DNA from: CAZKWG01 sp964615375
GTDB taxonomy: Bacteria; Myxococcota_A; UBA796; CAZKWG01
Length of the DNA stretch: 64,000 nucleotides
Direction of reading: 5' to 3'
Assembly (NCBI GenBank): GCA_964615375.1
Contig: CAZTOW010000009.1
Span: 62,001 to 126,000 of the forward strand
Within the stretch, counting starts at the first letter, position 1, and the number at the start of each line of letters is the position of its first letter. A model generated the notes under the pieces. That model did not search any database. It had not been told where the DNA came from and was given only the letters and a program-made list of their open reading frames with translations. The position numbers and the translations under genes were made by a program. Shown one piece after another: positions 43,838 to 52,666 of the stretch.

Positions 43838-44386
43838 ATGCGCGCCCTCGTCCCTGTCCTCGGCCTCCTCTGCTCCGCGACCCTGGCCTGCGGATTCTTC
43901 GAGTTCGGCCCCAACGGCTTCGAGCCCGACGCCCCGTCTCCCCCGGTCGAGCCCGCCCCGACCGAGCCCGCGACCGAGCCCGCCGCCGCGCCGCCCGTCG
44001 AGCCCGCCCCGGCCGAGCCGGTGAAGCTGGTGCAGGACCCACAGGTCACCATCGTCCCCCCAGACATCCCCGAGGGCGCCGTCCTGGGCGAGGTCCAGAC
44101 CGACTACGAGCACCTCGCCAAGACGGGCAAGATCGAGAGCTGCCCCGAGGGCACCACGCTCCAGGACAAGGACGGCACCGACGGCAAGCAGAGCTTCTGC
44201 GGGCTGGAGAACGGCGTGCGCCACGGCCCCTGGATCGCGTTCTGGCCGAACGGCAAGGTCCGCGAGATCGGCCCCTACGTCAAAGGCTACCGCAACGGCA
44301 CGTTCACGACCTGGAACAAGGCCGGCAAGGTGAACAGCCGATACACCTGGACGAACGGTCAGATCGGCGCCGGGCAGGTGTTCTGA
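43838..44386 (+). CDS. MORN-repeat lipoprotein
   Basis: A 182-aa exported lipoprotein; the signal peptide ends CSATLAC. ATG 43838 is preferred to 43817, which sits inside the -10 element; GAGGA lies 6 nt before 43838. A long Pro/Glu linker (about 28-70) precedes a C-terminal domain with MORN_2 (YwqK-type) repeats: NGVRHGPWIAFWPNGKVREI and VKGYRNGTFTTWNKAGKV. MORN proteins often bind membranes or other proteins; no enzymatic residues. Downstream, a GTG-initiated membrane-protein gene starts 5 nt after its stop. Confidence 0.78.
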   Translation: MRALVPVLGLLCSATLACGFFEFGPNGFEPDAPSPPVEPAPTEPATEPAAAPPVEPAPAEPVKLVQDPQVTIVPPDIPEGAVLGEVQTDYEHLAKTGKIESCPEGTTLQDKDGTDGKQSFCGLENGVRHGPWIAFWPNGKVREIGPYVKGYRNGTFTTWNKAGKVNSRYTWTNGQIGAGQVF

Positions 44387-44391
44387 GCCGC

Positions 44392-46200
44392 GTGCCCGCC
44401 CTCCCGCCGTCCCGCCGCGTCGAGCTCCGCGAGGCCGCCGTGGTGGGCCTCGGGCTGGCCGCGCTCACCCTCTGGCTGCTGCGCGATCTGCCCCAGGACC
44501 GCCTGCTGGGGCGCGAGGGCACCGACGCGCTGCGCGCGCTGTGGAGCCTGGAGATCCTCGGCCGCTCCCTGCTGCCGCCCGATCTGCCCTTCTGGACCCG
44601 CGAGCTCAACCCGCCCGCCGGGGCGGTGGGCCTGCTGCTGCCCTGGCTCAGCGGGCTGCTGGCGGCGCCGCTGGTGTGGGCCCTGGAGCCCGTCCGCTCC
44701 TACGATCTCTTCGTGGGAGGGCTGCTCTGGGCGGCCGGGGCGGGGACCGCCGTCCTGGCGCGGGCGCGGAGCGGGTCCTGGAGCGCGGGGGCCGTGGCGG
44801 GGGCGGCGATGATCGCGCAGCCCATCCTCCTGTGGGCGGTGGCCGACGGCGCGGTCGAGCACGCCGCGATCTGGGCCCTGCCCCTGGCCCTCGCCCTGAC
44901 CGGCCGCGCGGTGGAGCGAAGGGACGCGCGCCTGGCGGGCTGGAGCGGCCTCGCCCTGCTGGCGGTGGCGCTCGACAGCCCCTACCACGCCGTCTACGCC
45001 GCGATCCTGGCGCTCCCCGTCCTGCTGCCCGCCCTGCGGGCGCGCCCCGGGGCCGACCGCAACGCCCTGCTCCGCTGCCTGGGGGTGCTGGCCCTCGGGG
45101 CGTTGGGCGTGGTGGCGCTGCTCCTGGCCCTGCGCCTGCTCCTGCCCGTGGGCACCGGCGGTGGGCTCTCCGCGAGCGAGCTCCAGGCGGTGAACGCCAC
45201 GAACCTGGAGAGCTGGGCGCGGGCCGAGCGTGGCGCGCTCCCCGCCGAGGGCCCGGCCCCCACCCTCATCCCCAACGCGCTCCTGTTGAGCAGCCTGGCG
45301 CTGTCGGCCCTCGCGCTCCGGCGCGCGCTGCCCTGGGTCCTCGCGGGCGGGCTCGCCCTCCTGCTCTCGCTGGGCACCGATCCCCGCCTGGCGGACACGC
45401 TCGGCCCGACCTTGGGGTCCGCGGCGCTGAGCATCAACCGTATCTTGTACCTGCTCCCCGGGCTGGAGGCCGTGCGCTTCCCCTACCGCTGGCTGGTGCC
45501 GGCCGCGCTCGCCCTCTCCGTGGGGGGCGCCATCGGGCTCGCCCGCCTGCTGGAGCCGCTCGGTCGCCTCCCCTTCGCCCGCGGCGGGGTCGCGGCGGCC
45601 CTCGGCGCCCTGGCCCTCACGCTCAGCGCCCGCGTCGGCCCCTTCGCCCGCGAGCTCCCCACCCAGGCCCTGCCCGAGGTGGCGTTCACCGCCTGGATCC
45701 GCCAGCAGCCCGAGGGCGGGATCGTGGGCCTGCTCCCCGTCCTGCGGCCCGCCGCCCCCGCCCAGGGCCGCAACGACCGCCCCGTCTTCGCCGGCCTGGA
45801 TCCGGCCATGGCCGGGCTCGACGCCGCCACCCTCCAGGTCCTGCACGGCCGCCCCCAGCTCGGCGCGCCGGGGCTCCAGACCCTGCGTCCTCTCCAGCAG
45901 GACAGCGCCGTGGCCCGCGTGCTCCAGGACTGGGACGACCTCACCCACCCGCGGCTGAGCGGGAACCCCATCCCCCCTGGCGCCAACGACCCCCGCGCCG
46001 ACCGCGCCCGCGGTGAGGGGATGGATCGGCTGATCGACGCGGGCCTGCGCTGGCTGGCCGTGGACCAGGGCGCCTACGAGGAGCAGGGCATGGCCGAGCT
46101 GAGGCGGCAGGTGCGACCCTGGATGGAGTCTGAGCGCGCCTTCGAGGAAGGAGATGGCGTGCTGGTCTGGACCCTTCGCGCGAGAGAGCCGAGTCCATGA
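44392..46200 (+). CDS. Polytopic membrane protein (YfhO/glycosyltransferase-C-like)
   Basis: A 602-aa inner-membrane protein. GTG 44392 follows the MORN lipoprotein stop by 5 nt. About eleven to twelve hydrophobic segments fill residues 15-440, and the last 150 residues form a soluble domain facing the periplasm. GREGTDALRALWS in the first loop and GLEAVRFPYRWLVPAALAL near 355 recall YfhO and GT-C (PMT-like) membrane glycosyltransferases. The usual Asp-Glu active loop is not obvious, so transferase activity is only possible. It overlaps the M23 gene by 4 nt. Confidence 0.7.
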   Translation: MPALPPSRRVELREAAVVGLGLAALTLWLLRDLPQDRLLGREGTDALRALWSLEILGRSLLPPDLPFWTRELNPPAGAVGLLLPWLSGLLAAPLVWALEPVRSYDLFVGGLLWAAGAGTAVLARARSGSWSAGAVAGAAMIAQPILLWAVADGAVEHAAIWALPLALALTGRAVERRDARLAGWSGLALLAVALDSPYHAVYAAILALPVLLPALRARPGADRNALLRCLGVLALGALGVVALLLALRLLLPVGTGGGLSASELQAVNATNLESWARAERGALPAEGPAPTLIPNALLLSSLALSALALRRALPWVLAGGLALLLSLGTDPRLADTLGPTLGSAALSINRILYLLPGLEAVRFPYRWLVPAALALSVGGAIGLARLLEPLGRLPFARGGVAAALGALALTLSARVGPFARELPTQALPEVAFTAWIRQQPEGGIVGLLPVLRPAAPAQGRNDRPVFAGLDPAMAGLDAATLQVLHGRPQLGAPGLQTLRPLQQDSAVARVLQDWDDLTHPRLSGNPIPPGANDPRADRARGEGMDRLIDAGLRWLAVDQGAYEEQGMAELRRQVRPWMESERAFEEGDGVLVWTLRAREPSP

Positions 46201-46766
46201 AACTAGATTCTTCTGTACATCCCGTGCTCCTGCTCCCGCCCGGGACCCCGGTGCTGGATCTCTCCGGCGCGCACCCCGAGGGTGTGGGCCCCTGGTCCAT
46301 CGGCCGCTACGACGAGGTGCGCGGCATCTACACCCAGGCCCTCTTCGCCGGCGGGCGCTGCGTCCACATGGGCGTGGACCTGGGCGGCCCGGCCGGGGTG
46401 GCGGTCCACAGCTTCGCCGACGCCACCGTGATCCTCGCGGGCGACAACGCCGCGCCCGGCGACTACGGCCCCACCCTCGTCACCGAGCAGCGCTGGGAGG
46501 GCCGCCCGCTGTACGCGCTCTACGGCCACCTCTCCCGGGCCTCGCTCGCCCGCAGCCCCGTGGGCCGCCGCCTGCGCGCGGGCGAGGTGCTGGGCTGGCT
46601 CGGCGAGCCCGAGGAGAACGGCGGCTGGCCCCCGCATGTCCACCTCCAGCTCGCCTGGGAGCGCCCGCTGGTCCCCGACCTGCCCGGCGCCGTGACCCTG
46701 GCCGACCGGGAGGCGGCGCGGGCGCTGTACCCGGACCCGCGGATGGTGCTGGGGGAGATCTACTGA
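46197..46766 (+). CDS. M23-type metallopeptidase-fold protein
   Basis: A 189-aa LytM-type domain. Zinc and catalytic residues are in place: H57 and D61 in HMGVDLGGPAG, H111 in YGHLS, and H147/H149 in PPHVHLQ. It most resembles the M23 domain inserted in large proteins between an aminoglycoside-phosphotransferase-like domain and a class III aminotransferase (ENGGWPPH is typical), here as a free-standing gene. It lacks a signal peptide, which is odd for a peptidoglycan hydrolase and suggests a cytoplasmic, small-molecule role. ATG 46197 overlaps the upstream gene's stop. Confidence 0.8.
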   Translation: MKLDSSVHPVLLLPPGTPVLDLSGAHPEGVGPWSIGRYDEVRGIYTQALFAGGRCVHMGVDLGGPAGVAVHSFADATVILAGDNAAPGDYGPTLVTEQRWEGRPLYALYGHLSRASLARSPVGRRLRAGEVLGWLGEPEENGGWPPHVHLQLAWERPLVPDLPGAVTLADREAARALYPDPRMVLGEIY

Positions 46767-46773
46767 GGGTGGA

Positions 46774-47580
46774 TCAGCGCCGCGCCACCGAGATCCACGC
46801 CGGCATCTCGTAGCCCACGGATCCATCCCCCAGCCCCTCCAGCACGCGGGCCCGGATCCGCTCCCGCAGGGGCGCCCAGGCCTCGCCGTGGCGGTGGCGC
46901 AGGAGCACCAGCGGGGCCAGCGTGCGCTCCATGACGCCCCAGAAGTCCTCGACCGAGGTGTACTCCACGCCGAAGGTGCGCTCGTGGATCTCGACCTGGG
47001 ACAGCCCCGCCGCCGCGGTCTCCGCCCGGATCTCCTCCGGTGTGCCCAGGGGCGCCGTCGCGCCGCCGACGGGGAGGCCGGGGAGCGCCTCGCGCAGCGC
47101 GCCGAAGACCACCTCCATCGCCGGCACCTGGCTGAGCGGCTTCCAGCTCGACACCACCACCGGGCCGCCCGCGCGCACCACGCGGCGCAGCTCGGCCAGC
47201 CCGCGGACGCGGTCGGGGAAGAACATGAGCCCGAACATGGAGAAGCCCGCGTCGAAGTGGTCGTCCTCGTAGGGAAGCGCCTGGCCGTCGCCCTGGCGGA
47301 CCTCCACGGACAGCCCCGGCTCCAGGCGCGCCTGCAGGCGCCCCACCATCTGCTCGGAGAAGTCCAGCGCGCAGACCTCCGCCCCGCGGCGCGCGGCCAG
47401 CAGGGAGAGCGAGCCCGGCCCGCAGGCCACGTCCACCACCCGCTGACCCAGGCCGACCCCGGAGAGATCCAGCGCCTGGCTCGCGTAGCGCTCGAAGTGG
47501 GGGAGGAGCTCGGCGGCGTAGTCGCTCGCGACGAGGTCCCAGGGCAGCGGCGTGGCGAGGGGGCTGGGGGGAGAGGACAT
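46774..47580 (-). CDS. Class I SAM-dependent methyltransferase
   Basis: A 268-aa methyltransferase. Motif I is VVDVACGPGSLSLLAA and the following acidic strand is EVCALDFSEQM; motif IV DAGFSMFGLMFFPD and VRAGGPVVVSSWKP follow, as in UbiE/ArsM-like enzymes. AGGAG lies about 6 nt before ATG 47580. Substrate unknown; small-molecule O- or C-methylation is likely. It stands alone, convergent with the M23 gene. Confidence 0.85.
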   Translation of the reverse strand: MSSPPSPLATPLPWDLVASDYAAELLPHFERYASQALDLSGVGLGQRVVDVACGPGSLSLLAARRGAEVCALDFSEQMVGRLQARLEPGLSVEVRQGDGQALPYEDDHFDAGFSMFGLMFFPDRVRGLAELRRVVRAGGPVVVSSWKPLSQVPAMEVVFGALREALPGLPVGGATAPLGTPEEIRAETAAAGLSQVEIHERTFGVEYTSVEDFWGVMERTLAPLVLLRHRHGEAWAPLRERIRARVLEGLGDGSVGYEMPAWISVARR

Positions 47581-47629
47581 GGGGGGCTCCTGAAGCGCTC
47601 CCTATCGCGCAGACAGAGGCGGCGCGCCC

Positions 47630-48106
47630 TCAGACAGAGGCCTCTCGTGGCGCCGGCCCCTCGTCCGCGTCCGCGACCATCCGCGCGTGAAGATCGCGCA
47701 GCAGCGCCTCGACCTCGCCGCGCTCCCGGGCGTCGGGCAGCAGGGCCAGCCGCGTGGCGGCCTCGTCCACCGCCTGGAGCAGCCGGTCCCGATCCGCGCG
47801 CAGCCGCGCCTCCGCCTCGTCCAGCAGGCGCGAGGAGGCCCCCCGCGCCCCGGCCCGCGCCAGGACGATCCGCTCCACCCGCGCGTCCAGGCGCGCCAGC
47901 GCGAGGTTCAGCTCCGCCACCAGCACCTGCGCGGGATCCCCGGGCCCCAGCGCGGCCTGCAGGCGCTCCAGAGGAGAGGTGGTCGGCCGTGCGCCCAGGA
48001 AGAAGGGCCAGAAGAGCACGGCCAGCGCGCGCTCCCGCCCGTCCAGGCCCCGCGCCACCCACACGCCCACGGCGAGCCACCCGAGCAGCAGCAGCGCGGG
48101 CTTCAT
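47630..48106 (-). CDS. Membrane-anchored coiled-coil protein
   Basis: A 158-aa protein with one N-terminal hydrophobic segment (PALLLLGWLAVGVWVARGL, then VLFWPFFLG) and a soluble helical region rich in Ala, Leu, Arg and Glu with heptad spacing (LDEAEARLRADRDRLLQAVD). No recognised family. It starts 1 nt inside the stop of the membrane protein upstream (TGATG) and is the last of three co-transcribed genes, which all encode membrane proteins. Confidence 0.6.
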   Translation of the reverse strand: MKPALLLLGWLAVGVWVARGLDGRERALAVLFWPFFLGARPTTSPLERLQAALGPGDPAQVLVAELNLALARLDARVERIVLARAGARGASSRLLDEAEARLRADRDRLLQAVDEAATRLALLPDARERGEVEALLRDLHARMVADADEGPAPREASV

Positions 48107-48828
48107 CAGAGCACCGTGCCGATGAGCTTGAGCACCTCGGCGAAGCCATTGCTCTCCAGCGGGCGCAGCAGGATCACGCTCTCCGCGGGCGAGCCCACCA
48201 CCGGCCGCAGCAGCCAGGTGAGCTGAAGCCCCGCCAGCCCGAAGAGACCGGCCCAGGGGACCACGGCGGAGAAGGGCAACGCGCGCAGGAGCCGGCTGGC
48301 CCCCACCAGGCCTCCCAGCGCCGCGACCGCCGTGAACGCCGCCACCGCCCGCCGGTACACGTACCAGTCGGAGTCGCTGAAGGTCTGGGCGGAGAGCCAG
48401 ACGACCACGGCCAGCGGCACCAGCGCCGCCATCGTGGTCGCGGCGGTGGCCAGGCTCTGGAGCAGCAACGCCGAGATCTGCGCGGGACGCAGGCGACGCC
48501 CGGCCAGGCTCGCGCAGAGCTGCAGCACAGGGAGGCTGATGCTGGCGCCCCCCAACAGCACGATCGGGAACTTCAGCGCGCTCAGCGCGGCCTGCGCGCC
48601 TCCGCCAGGCAGCCCGATGGCCAGCCCGAACAGCGCCCCCGCGCCAGCCGTGACGGCCAGCATGCGCGGGACGAGGGCGTCCACATCGCGATCCTCCAGG
48701 ATCTGCTTCGTGATCGTCGCCCCGTCGTGCAGCAGGCGGGCGGGGAGGAAGTCGACCGCCGGCGGGGGCGCCAGGGTCTCGAGCGGGGGCAGGGCCTCCG
48801 TGGCCCCGGGAGAGAGCGTGGGCGTCAT
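48106..48828 (-). CDS. Yip1-like membrane protein
   Basis: A 240-aa inner-membrane protein. A soluble 65-residue N-terminus (with TKQILEDRDVDALVPRMLAV before the first segment) precedes five or six membrane segments (about 65-225). The layout resembles Yip1/DUF1282-type proteins but no motif is decisive. It lies 9 nt after the neighbouring membrane protein and 1 nt overlaps the next gene. Function unknown; the pair could form a complex. Confidence 0.6.
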   Translation of the reverse strand: MTPTLSPGATEALPPLETLAPPPAVDFLPARLLHDGATITKQILEDRDVDALVPRMLAVTAGAGALFGLAIGLPGGGAQAALSALKFPIVLLGGASISLPVLQLCASLAGRRLRPAQISALLLQSLATAATTMAALVPLAVVVWLSAQTFSDSDWYVYRRAVAAFTAVAALGGLVGASRLLRALPFSAVVPWAGLFGLAGLQLTWLLRPVVGSPAESVILLRPLESNGFAEVLKLIGTVL

Positions 48829-48837
48829 GGGAGCTCC

Positions 48838-49548
48838 TTAGGCCTGGCGGCTGAGGTAGAGGACGAGGATGGCGGTGGTCCACAGGACGACCGCGTAGTG
48901 GGCGAGGCGGACCAGCGCGCCCGGAGACCGCAGGCCGACGTTCTCGCCCGCGCGCACGGCGTTCCGAGCCCCGATGAAGAGGCTCACCAGCACGGTGAGC
49001 ACGATCAGCAGCCCGGTCGCGAGCGGCGCGAGGCTCCACTCCTCGTGGGGAGGCGCGGCGAGCCCGTAGAGCAGGAAGACCGGGGCGGTGGCGCCCAGGA
49101 AGGCCCCCATCGCCCCCGGCCCCGCGGTCGCCGCCGAGGCCATGCGCACCGGGGAGACCAGCACGCCGCGCAGGGTGGACCACAGGTAGAGCGGCGGGAA
49201 ACAGAGCAGCTGGGCCAACGGCACGCCGAGCAGGAAGGCCGGGATCAGCGTGAGCGGGTCACCGTCGGAGCCGCCGCCGAGGCTCACGCTGCTCAGCGCC
49301 CACGAGGCGGCGCCCCCGAACAGACCGGCGCCGACCATGCCCACCGCCAGCGTCGCGGCGGGCTCCACGGGGTGCTCGCCCGACGGCGCGTCCGGGGCGG
49401 CGAGGAAGCGCCCGAGGGGCGCCAGGGGTGAGGAGAGGGGGTTCGCGTGCAAGGGCACCTCCGCCAGCCAGGGATAGCAAGCGGCGTGCCAGGCTTTGCT
49501 GGCTGTGTCTCGGGCGTGATCTACGAAGGACAGATCACCCGTCTTCAT
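48838..49548 (-). CDS. Yip1-like membrane protein
   Basis: A 236-aa inner-membrane protein, first of a three-gene group. The N-terminal 65 residues are soluble and Pro-rich; five hydrophobic segments follow (about 65-230), with FLLGVPLAQLLCFPPLYLW typical of a Yip1-like segment pair. No clear ribosome binding site precedes ATG 49548. It shares layout, not clear sequence identity, with its neighbour, suggesting distant paralogy. Confidence 0.6.
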   Translation of the reverse strand: MKTGDLSFVDHARDTASKAWHAACYPWLAEVPLHANPLSSPLAPLGRFLAAPDAPSGEHPVEPAATLAVGMVGAGLFGGAASWALSSVSLGGGSDGDPLTLIPAFLLGVPLAQLLCFPPLYLWSTLRGVLVSPVRMASAATAGPGAMGAFLGATAPVFLLYGLAAPPHEEWSLAPLATGLLIVLTVLVSLFIGARNAVRAGENVGLRSPGALVRLAHYAVVLWTTAILVLYLSRQA

Positions 49549-49717
49549 TCATCGATCTGTCGCGCGCGCTCCGAGGAGGGGGCAGAGGGGACTGAATGCC
49601 ACCCGCAAGGAGAGCGGGGAAAGTCTAAAAGAAGGGCATCGCCCGCCCTCCTCGCTGGTGGCAAGCCGACCATCCCACAGGTGGGGCCCGAGATCGATAA
49701 CAGACGATAACAGCGCC

Positions 49718-52222
49718 TCAGCGCTCGTCGCGGCGCCGCACCACGACCAGGGTGGCGCCCAGGAAGGCCAGCCCGAAGGCCGCGAGCGCGCCGCAGAGGG
49801 TCCCCATGGACAGGCCCATGTCCTCCACGCCCGCTGGCTTGAGCCCGAGCTCGTAGAGCGGGCCGGTGATCGCCCGGCGCTCCAGCTCGCCGGCGACGCG
49901 GGTGGGGACGGCCAGGTACTCGCCGCACTTGATGGCCGCCTCGAACGCGTAGCGCTGCTGGGTGGCCCAGGTGAGCGCGCGGGCGAGCGGCTGCATGTCG
50001 CGGAGCGCGACGATGAGGCCGCTGAACGCGATCTGGGGGATGAGCAGGAGGGGCAGCGTGCCGACCGCGGCCTCCGAGCTGCGGAATACGGCGCTGATCA
50101 GCAGCCCCAGGCACATGCCGGAGAAGCCGGTCAGCACGCTCACGCCCATGAGCATGGGCAGCGAGAATTCGTAGCTGCCCAGGTCCAGCCCCAGGAAGAC
50201 CAGCGCGGCCAGGACCGCGCACTGAAGCGCGCAGATCGCGCTCAGCACGACCAGCTTGCTGCCCACGTAGGGCAGCACGCCGACGCCGACCCGCCGCTCG
50301 CGCCGCCAGATGGCCCGGTCGCTGATGAGCTCGCGCACCGCCCCGCTCATGCCGAACCACAGCGCGCTCAGCACCAGTGTGAACGCGAACGGAGGCGTGG
50401 GCCCCGGGAAGACCACGCCCTGCACCAGCGCCAGCATGGGCGCCTGGAGCCCCAGCACCAGGAGCCCCGTGCGATCCCGCAGCTTGACCTTGAGGTAGCG
50501 CTCGGTGAGCGGCCGGAGCTGGCGCAGGGGCGAGGGCGCTCGGCGAGGGCGCTCGGTCTCTCCGGGGCGCCGCCCCGCGCCGAGCCCGATGAGGTGCTCG
50601 CGCGTGGCGACGTACTTGCGCGCCTCCGCCGACGCCCTCCAGCAGCGCCCCCACTCCTCGGGCTGCTCGTCGGAGAGGCGGTCGAAGAGGGCGTCCGGGG
50701 TCGGCACGCCGAACCAGGCGCAGGCCTCGGACGGCGGCCCGAACCAGGCCAGGTGCCCGCCCGGGGCCAGCACCAGCAGGTGATCCACCTGCGCCATGAC
50801 CTGGGGCGTCAGATCGTGCGTGACGACGAAGACGATGCGCCCGCGGTCGGCCAGCTGCCGCACCAGCCGCACGATGTCCTGCGCGGCGCGCGGGTCGAGC
50901 CCGCTGGTGGGCTCATCGAGGAAGAGCACCTTGGTCGACTGGCTGACCAGCTCCTGCCCCAGGTTCACCCGCTTGCGCTGCCCGCCCGAGATCCCGCGCC
51001 GCAGCGCGTCCCCCACCCGGCTCCCGCGGATGTGGGCGATGTCGAGCTCGCCCAGCACGCGATCGACCTCCTGCTCGACCTCTTTCGCCGAGACGTCCGG
51101 CGAGAGGCGCAGGCGCGCCGCGTAGCGCAGGCTCTCCTCCACCGTCAGATCGGCGTGGACCAGATCGTCCTGGGGCACCATGCCCACCAGCAGCGGGTCG
51201 GCCACCAGCTGGGGGTGGAAGTCCTCCCCGTCCAGCATGACCTCGCCCTCGTCCGCCGGGGCAACACCGTTGATCGCATTGAGCAGCGTGGTCTTGCCGC
51301 TGCCCGAGGGGCCGACCAGCGCGATGACCTCGCCCGAGAACACGGTGAAGCTGACGTCGCTGAGCAGATCGATGGGGCCGATGCTTCGCTTGAGCCCGCG
51401 CACCGACAGCGAGGAGAAGCGGCGCGTGCCGATGGCCCGGAGCTCGTCCCCCTTGATGCGCAGCGTGTACGGCCCGACGCGCAGCCGGTCGTCGTCGGAC
51501 AGCGGCGCTGAGGAGACCGCCGCCCCGTTGACCACCGTGGGGCGCCCGCTCTTGAGGTCGGCCACCCGCCAGCGCCCGCCGACCTTGACCAGCTCGGCGT
51601 GGCGCTGGGCCACCAGGGGGTCGGGCAGGACCACGTCGCAGGCCGAGGTGCGGCCGATCACCATGCGGCTCCCGCGCAGCGGGAAGCGGAGCTGACCCGA
51701 GGCGTGCCGGCTGTCGTGCTTCTGGAGCAGCGCGCTCACCAGGGTCGGGTCTACGCCCAGCTCCTTCGCCACCCGCTCCAGCCGGACCTGCTGCTCGGGC
51801 TCGACGCTGCCCTCACGGGCGCAGATGGCGAAGAGGGCGTCCAGGAGCAGGAGCGCCGCGCTGGGCCCGTGCCGACGCGAGAAGTCCGGGAGCGCCAGGG
51901 CGGAGCGCTCGTCCTCGCGCAACATCTCCGCCAGCCCATGCCCGAAGCGCGCCTCGAAGACCACGAGATCGTCGACCGTGACCTCCGCCCGCAGCGTGGG
52001 CGAGAGCGCCACGTCCAGCAGCTTCTGGAGCGGCGCCTCGTCGATGCCCGTGCGCGCCCGCACCGCCCCCACCAGCGCCTTGCGCTCCCGGGCCCCGAGC
52101 TCCGTCGGCGGCAGCGCCCGCGCCGCGAGGCGCAGGAAGTCGATGGCGAAGCTCATCTCCTCAGGCGAAGTGCTGTTGCCCAGCACCTCACGGAAGCGGC
52201 TCTCCAGGCGACTGGCGGGCAC
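49718..52222 (-). CDS. TerB-FHA-ABC ATPase-ABC2 permease fusion
   Basis: An 834-aa ABCG-type half-transporter with extra N-terminal domains. Residues 1-165 look TerB-like (helical; CAREGSVEPEQQVRLERVA), about 170-250 form an FHA domain (GRTSACDVVL, then QRHAEL), about 270-500 the ATPase (Walker A GPSGSGKTT, signature ISGGQRKRV, Walker B LFLDEPTSGLD) and 590-830 an ABC2 membrane domain of six segments. FHA domains bind phosphothreonine, so a Ser/Thr kinase probably controls transport. The start is GTG 52222, 6 nt after the stop of the upstream secreted-protein gene. Confidence 0.88.
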   Translation of the reverse strand: MPASRLESRFREVLGNSTSPEEMSFAIDFLRLAARALPPTELGARERKALVGAVRARTGIDEAPLQKLLDVALSPTLRAEVTVDDLVVFEARFGHGLAEMLREDERSALALPDFSRRHGPSAALLLLDALFAICAREGSVEPEQQVRLERVAKELGVDPTLVSALLQKHDSRHASGQLRFPLRGSRMVIGRTSACDVVLPDPLVAQRHAELVKVGGRWRVADLKSGRPTVVNGAAVSSAPLSDDDRLRVGPYTLRIKGDELRAIGTRRFSSLSVRGLKRSIGPIDLLSDVSFTVFSGEVIALVGPSGSGKTTLLNAINGVAPADEGEVMLDGEDFHPQLVADPLLVGMVPQDDLVHADLTVEESLRYAARLRLSPDVSAKEVEQEVDRVLGELDIAHIRGSRVGDALRRGISGGQRKRVNLGQELVSQSTKVLFLDEPTSGLDPRAAQDIVRLVRQLADRGRIVFVVTHDLTPQVMAQVDHLLVLAPGGHLAWFGPPSEACAWFGVPTPDALFDRLSDEQPEEWGRCWRASAEARKYVATREHLIGLGAGRRPGETERPRRAPSPLRQLRPLTERYLKVKLRDRTGLLVLGLQAPMLALVQGVVFPGPTPPFAFTLVLSALWFGMSGAVRELISDRAIWRRERRVGVGVLPYVGSKLVVLSAICALQCAVLAALVFLGLDLGSYEFSLPMLMGVSVLTGFSGMCLGLLISAVFRSSEAAVGTLPLLLIPQIAFSGLIVALRDMQPLARALTWATQQRYAFEAAIKCGEYLAVPTRVAGELERRAITGPLYELGLKPAGVEDMGLSMGTLCGALAAFGLAFLGATLVVVRRRDER

Positions 52223-52228
52223 GATCCC

Positions 52229-52666
52229 TCAGCGGTAGGTGGTGGCGACGGCCACGCCGGAGCGCTTCGTCAGGTCGGTCTGCGAGGACATGAAGACGGC
52301 GATATAATACGTGTTCGTCGCGGACGGCTTGTAGAGCAGCTCGGGCTCGCGGTTGGTGGTCGCGTCGCGCCCGATCTCCTTGCCCGCCGCGTCGTACAGC
52401 ACGAGATCGACGTTGTTCGCCGTCTTATCGCCACACGCCTGGAAGCGGTACTCCGTGCCGGCGTACAGGGTCAGCATGTAGACCCGGTACTCCTTCCACT
52501 TCAGGAGCGCCTTGGTCGCCGAGCGCACGGCCCAGCGATCGGCGTAGCCGTCCCAGATCTTCGTGCGAATACAGGTCTCGGCGTCTTTCTCGTCCGCCAG
52601 CGCCGTCGGCATCCCGCCCCACAGCAGGAGCCCCAGCGCCACCCCGAGCACGGTGAGCGCGCGCAT
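52229..52666 (-). CDS. Small secreted protein, PPC-like
   Basis: A 145-aa exported protein: signal peptide VLGVALGLLLWGGMPTALA. The mature domain is beta-rich with MLTLYAGTEYRFQACGDK, NVDLVLYDAAGKEIGRD and TNTYYIAVFMSS, the pattern of bacterial pre-peptidase C-terminal (PPC) domains that bind polysaccharide or act as export aids. It stands between an ABC fusion and a lipoprotein gene; both junctions are tight (6 nt and TGATG), so it may be a periplasmic component of that transporter operon. Confidence 0.65.
   Translation of the reverse strand: MRALTVLGVALGLLLWGGMPTALADEKDAETCIRTKIWDGYADRWAVRSATKALLKWKEYRVYMLTLYAGTEYRFQACGDKTANNVDLVLYDAAGKEIGRDATTNREPELLYKPSATNTYYIAVFMSSQTDLTKRSGVAVATTYR

Noticed and set aside
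49695..49713. Direct repeat of CGATAACAG in the gap before the ABC fusion gene stop
   Set aside because: Only two short copies next to each other, in a convergent or downstream position; too little to assign a role.
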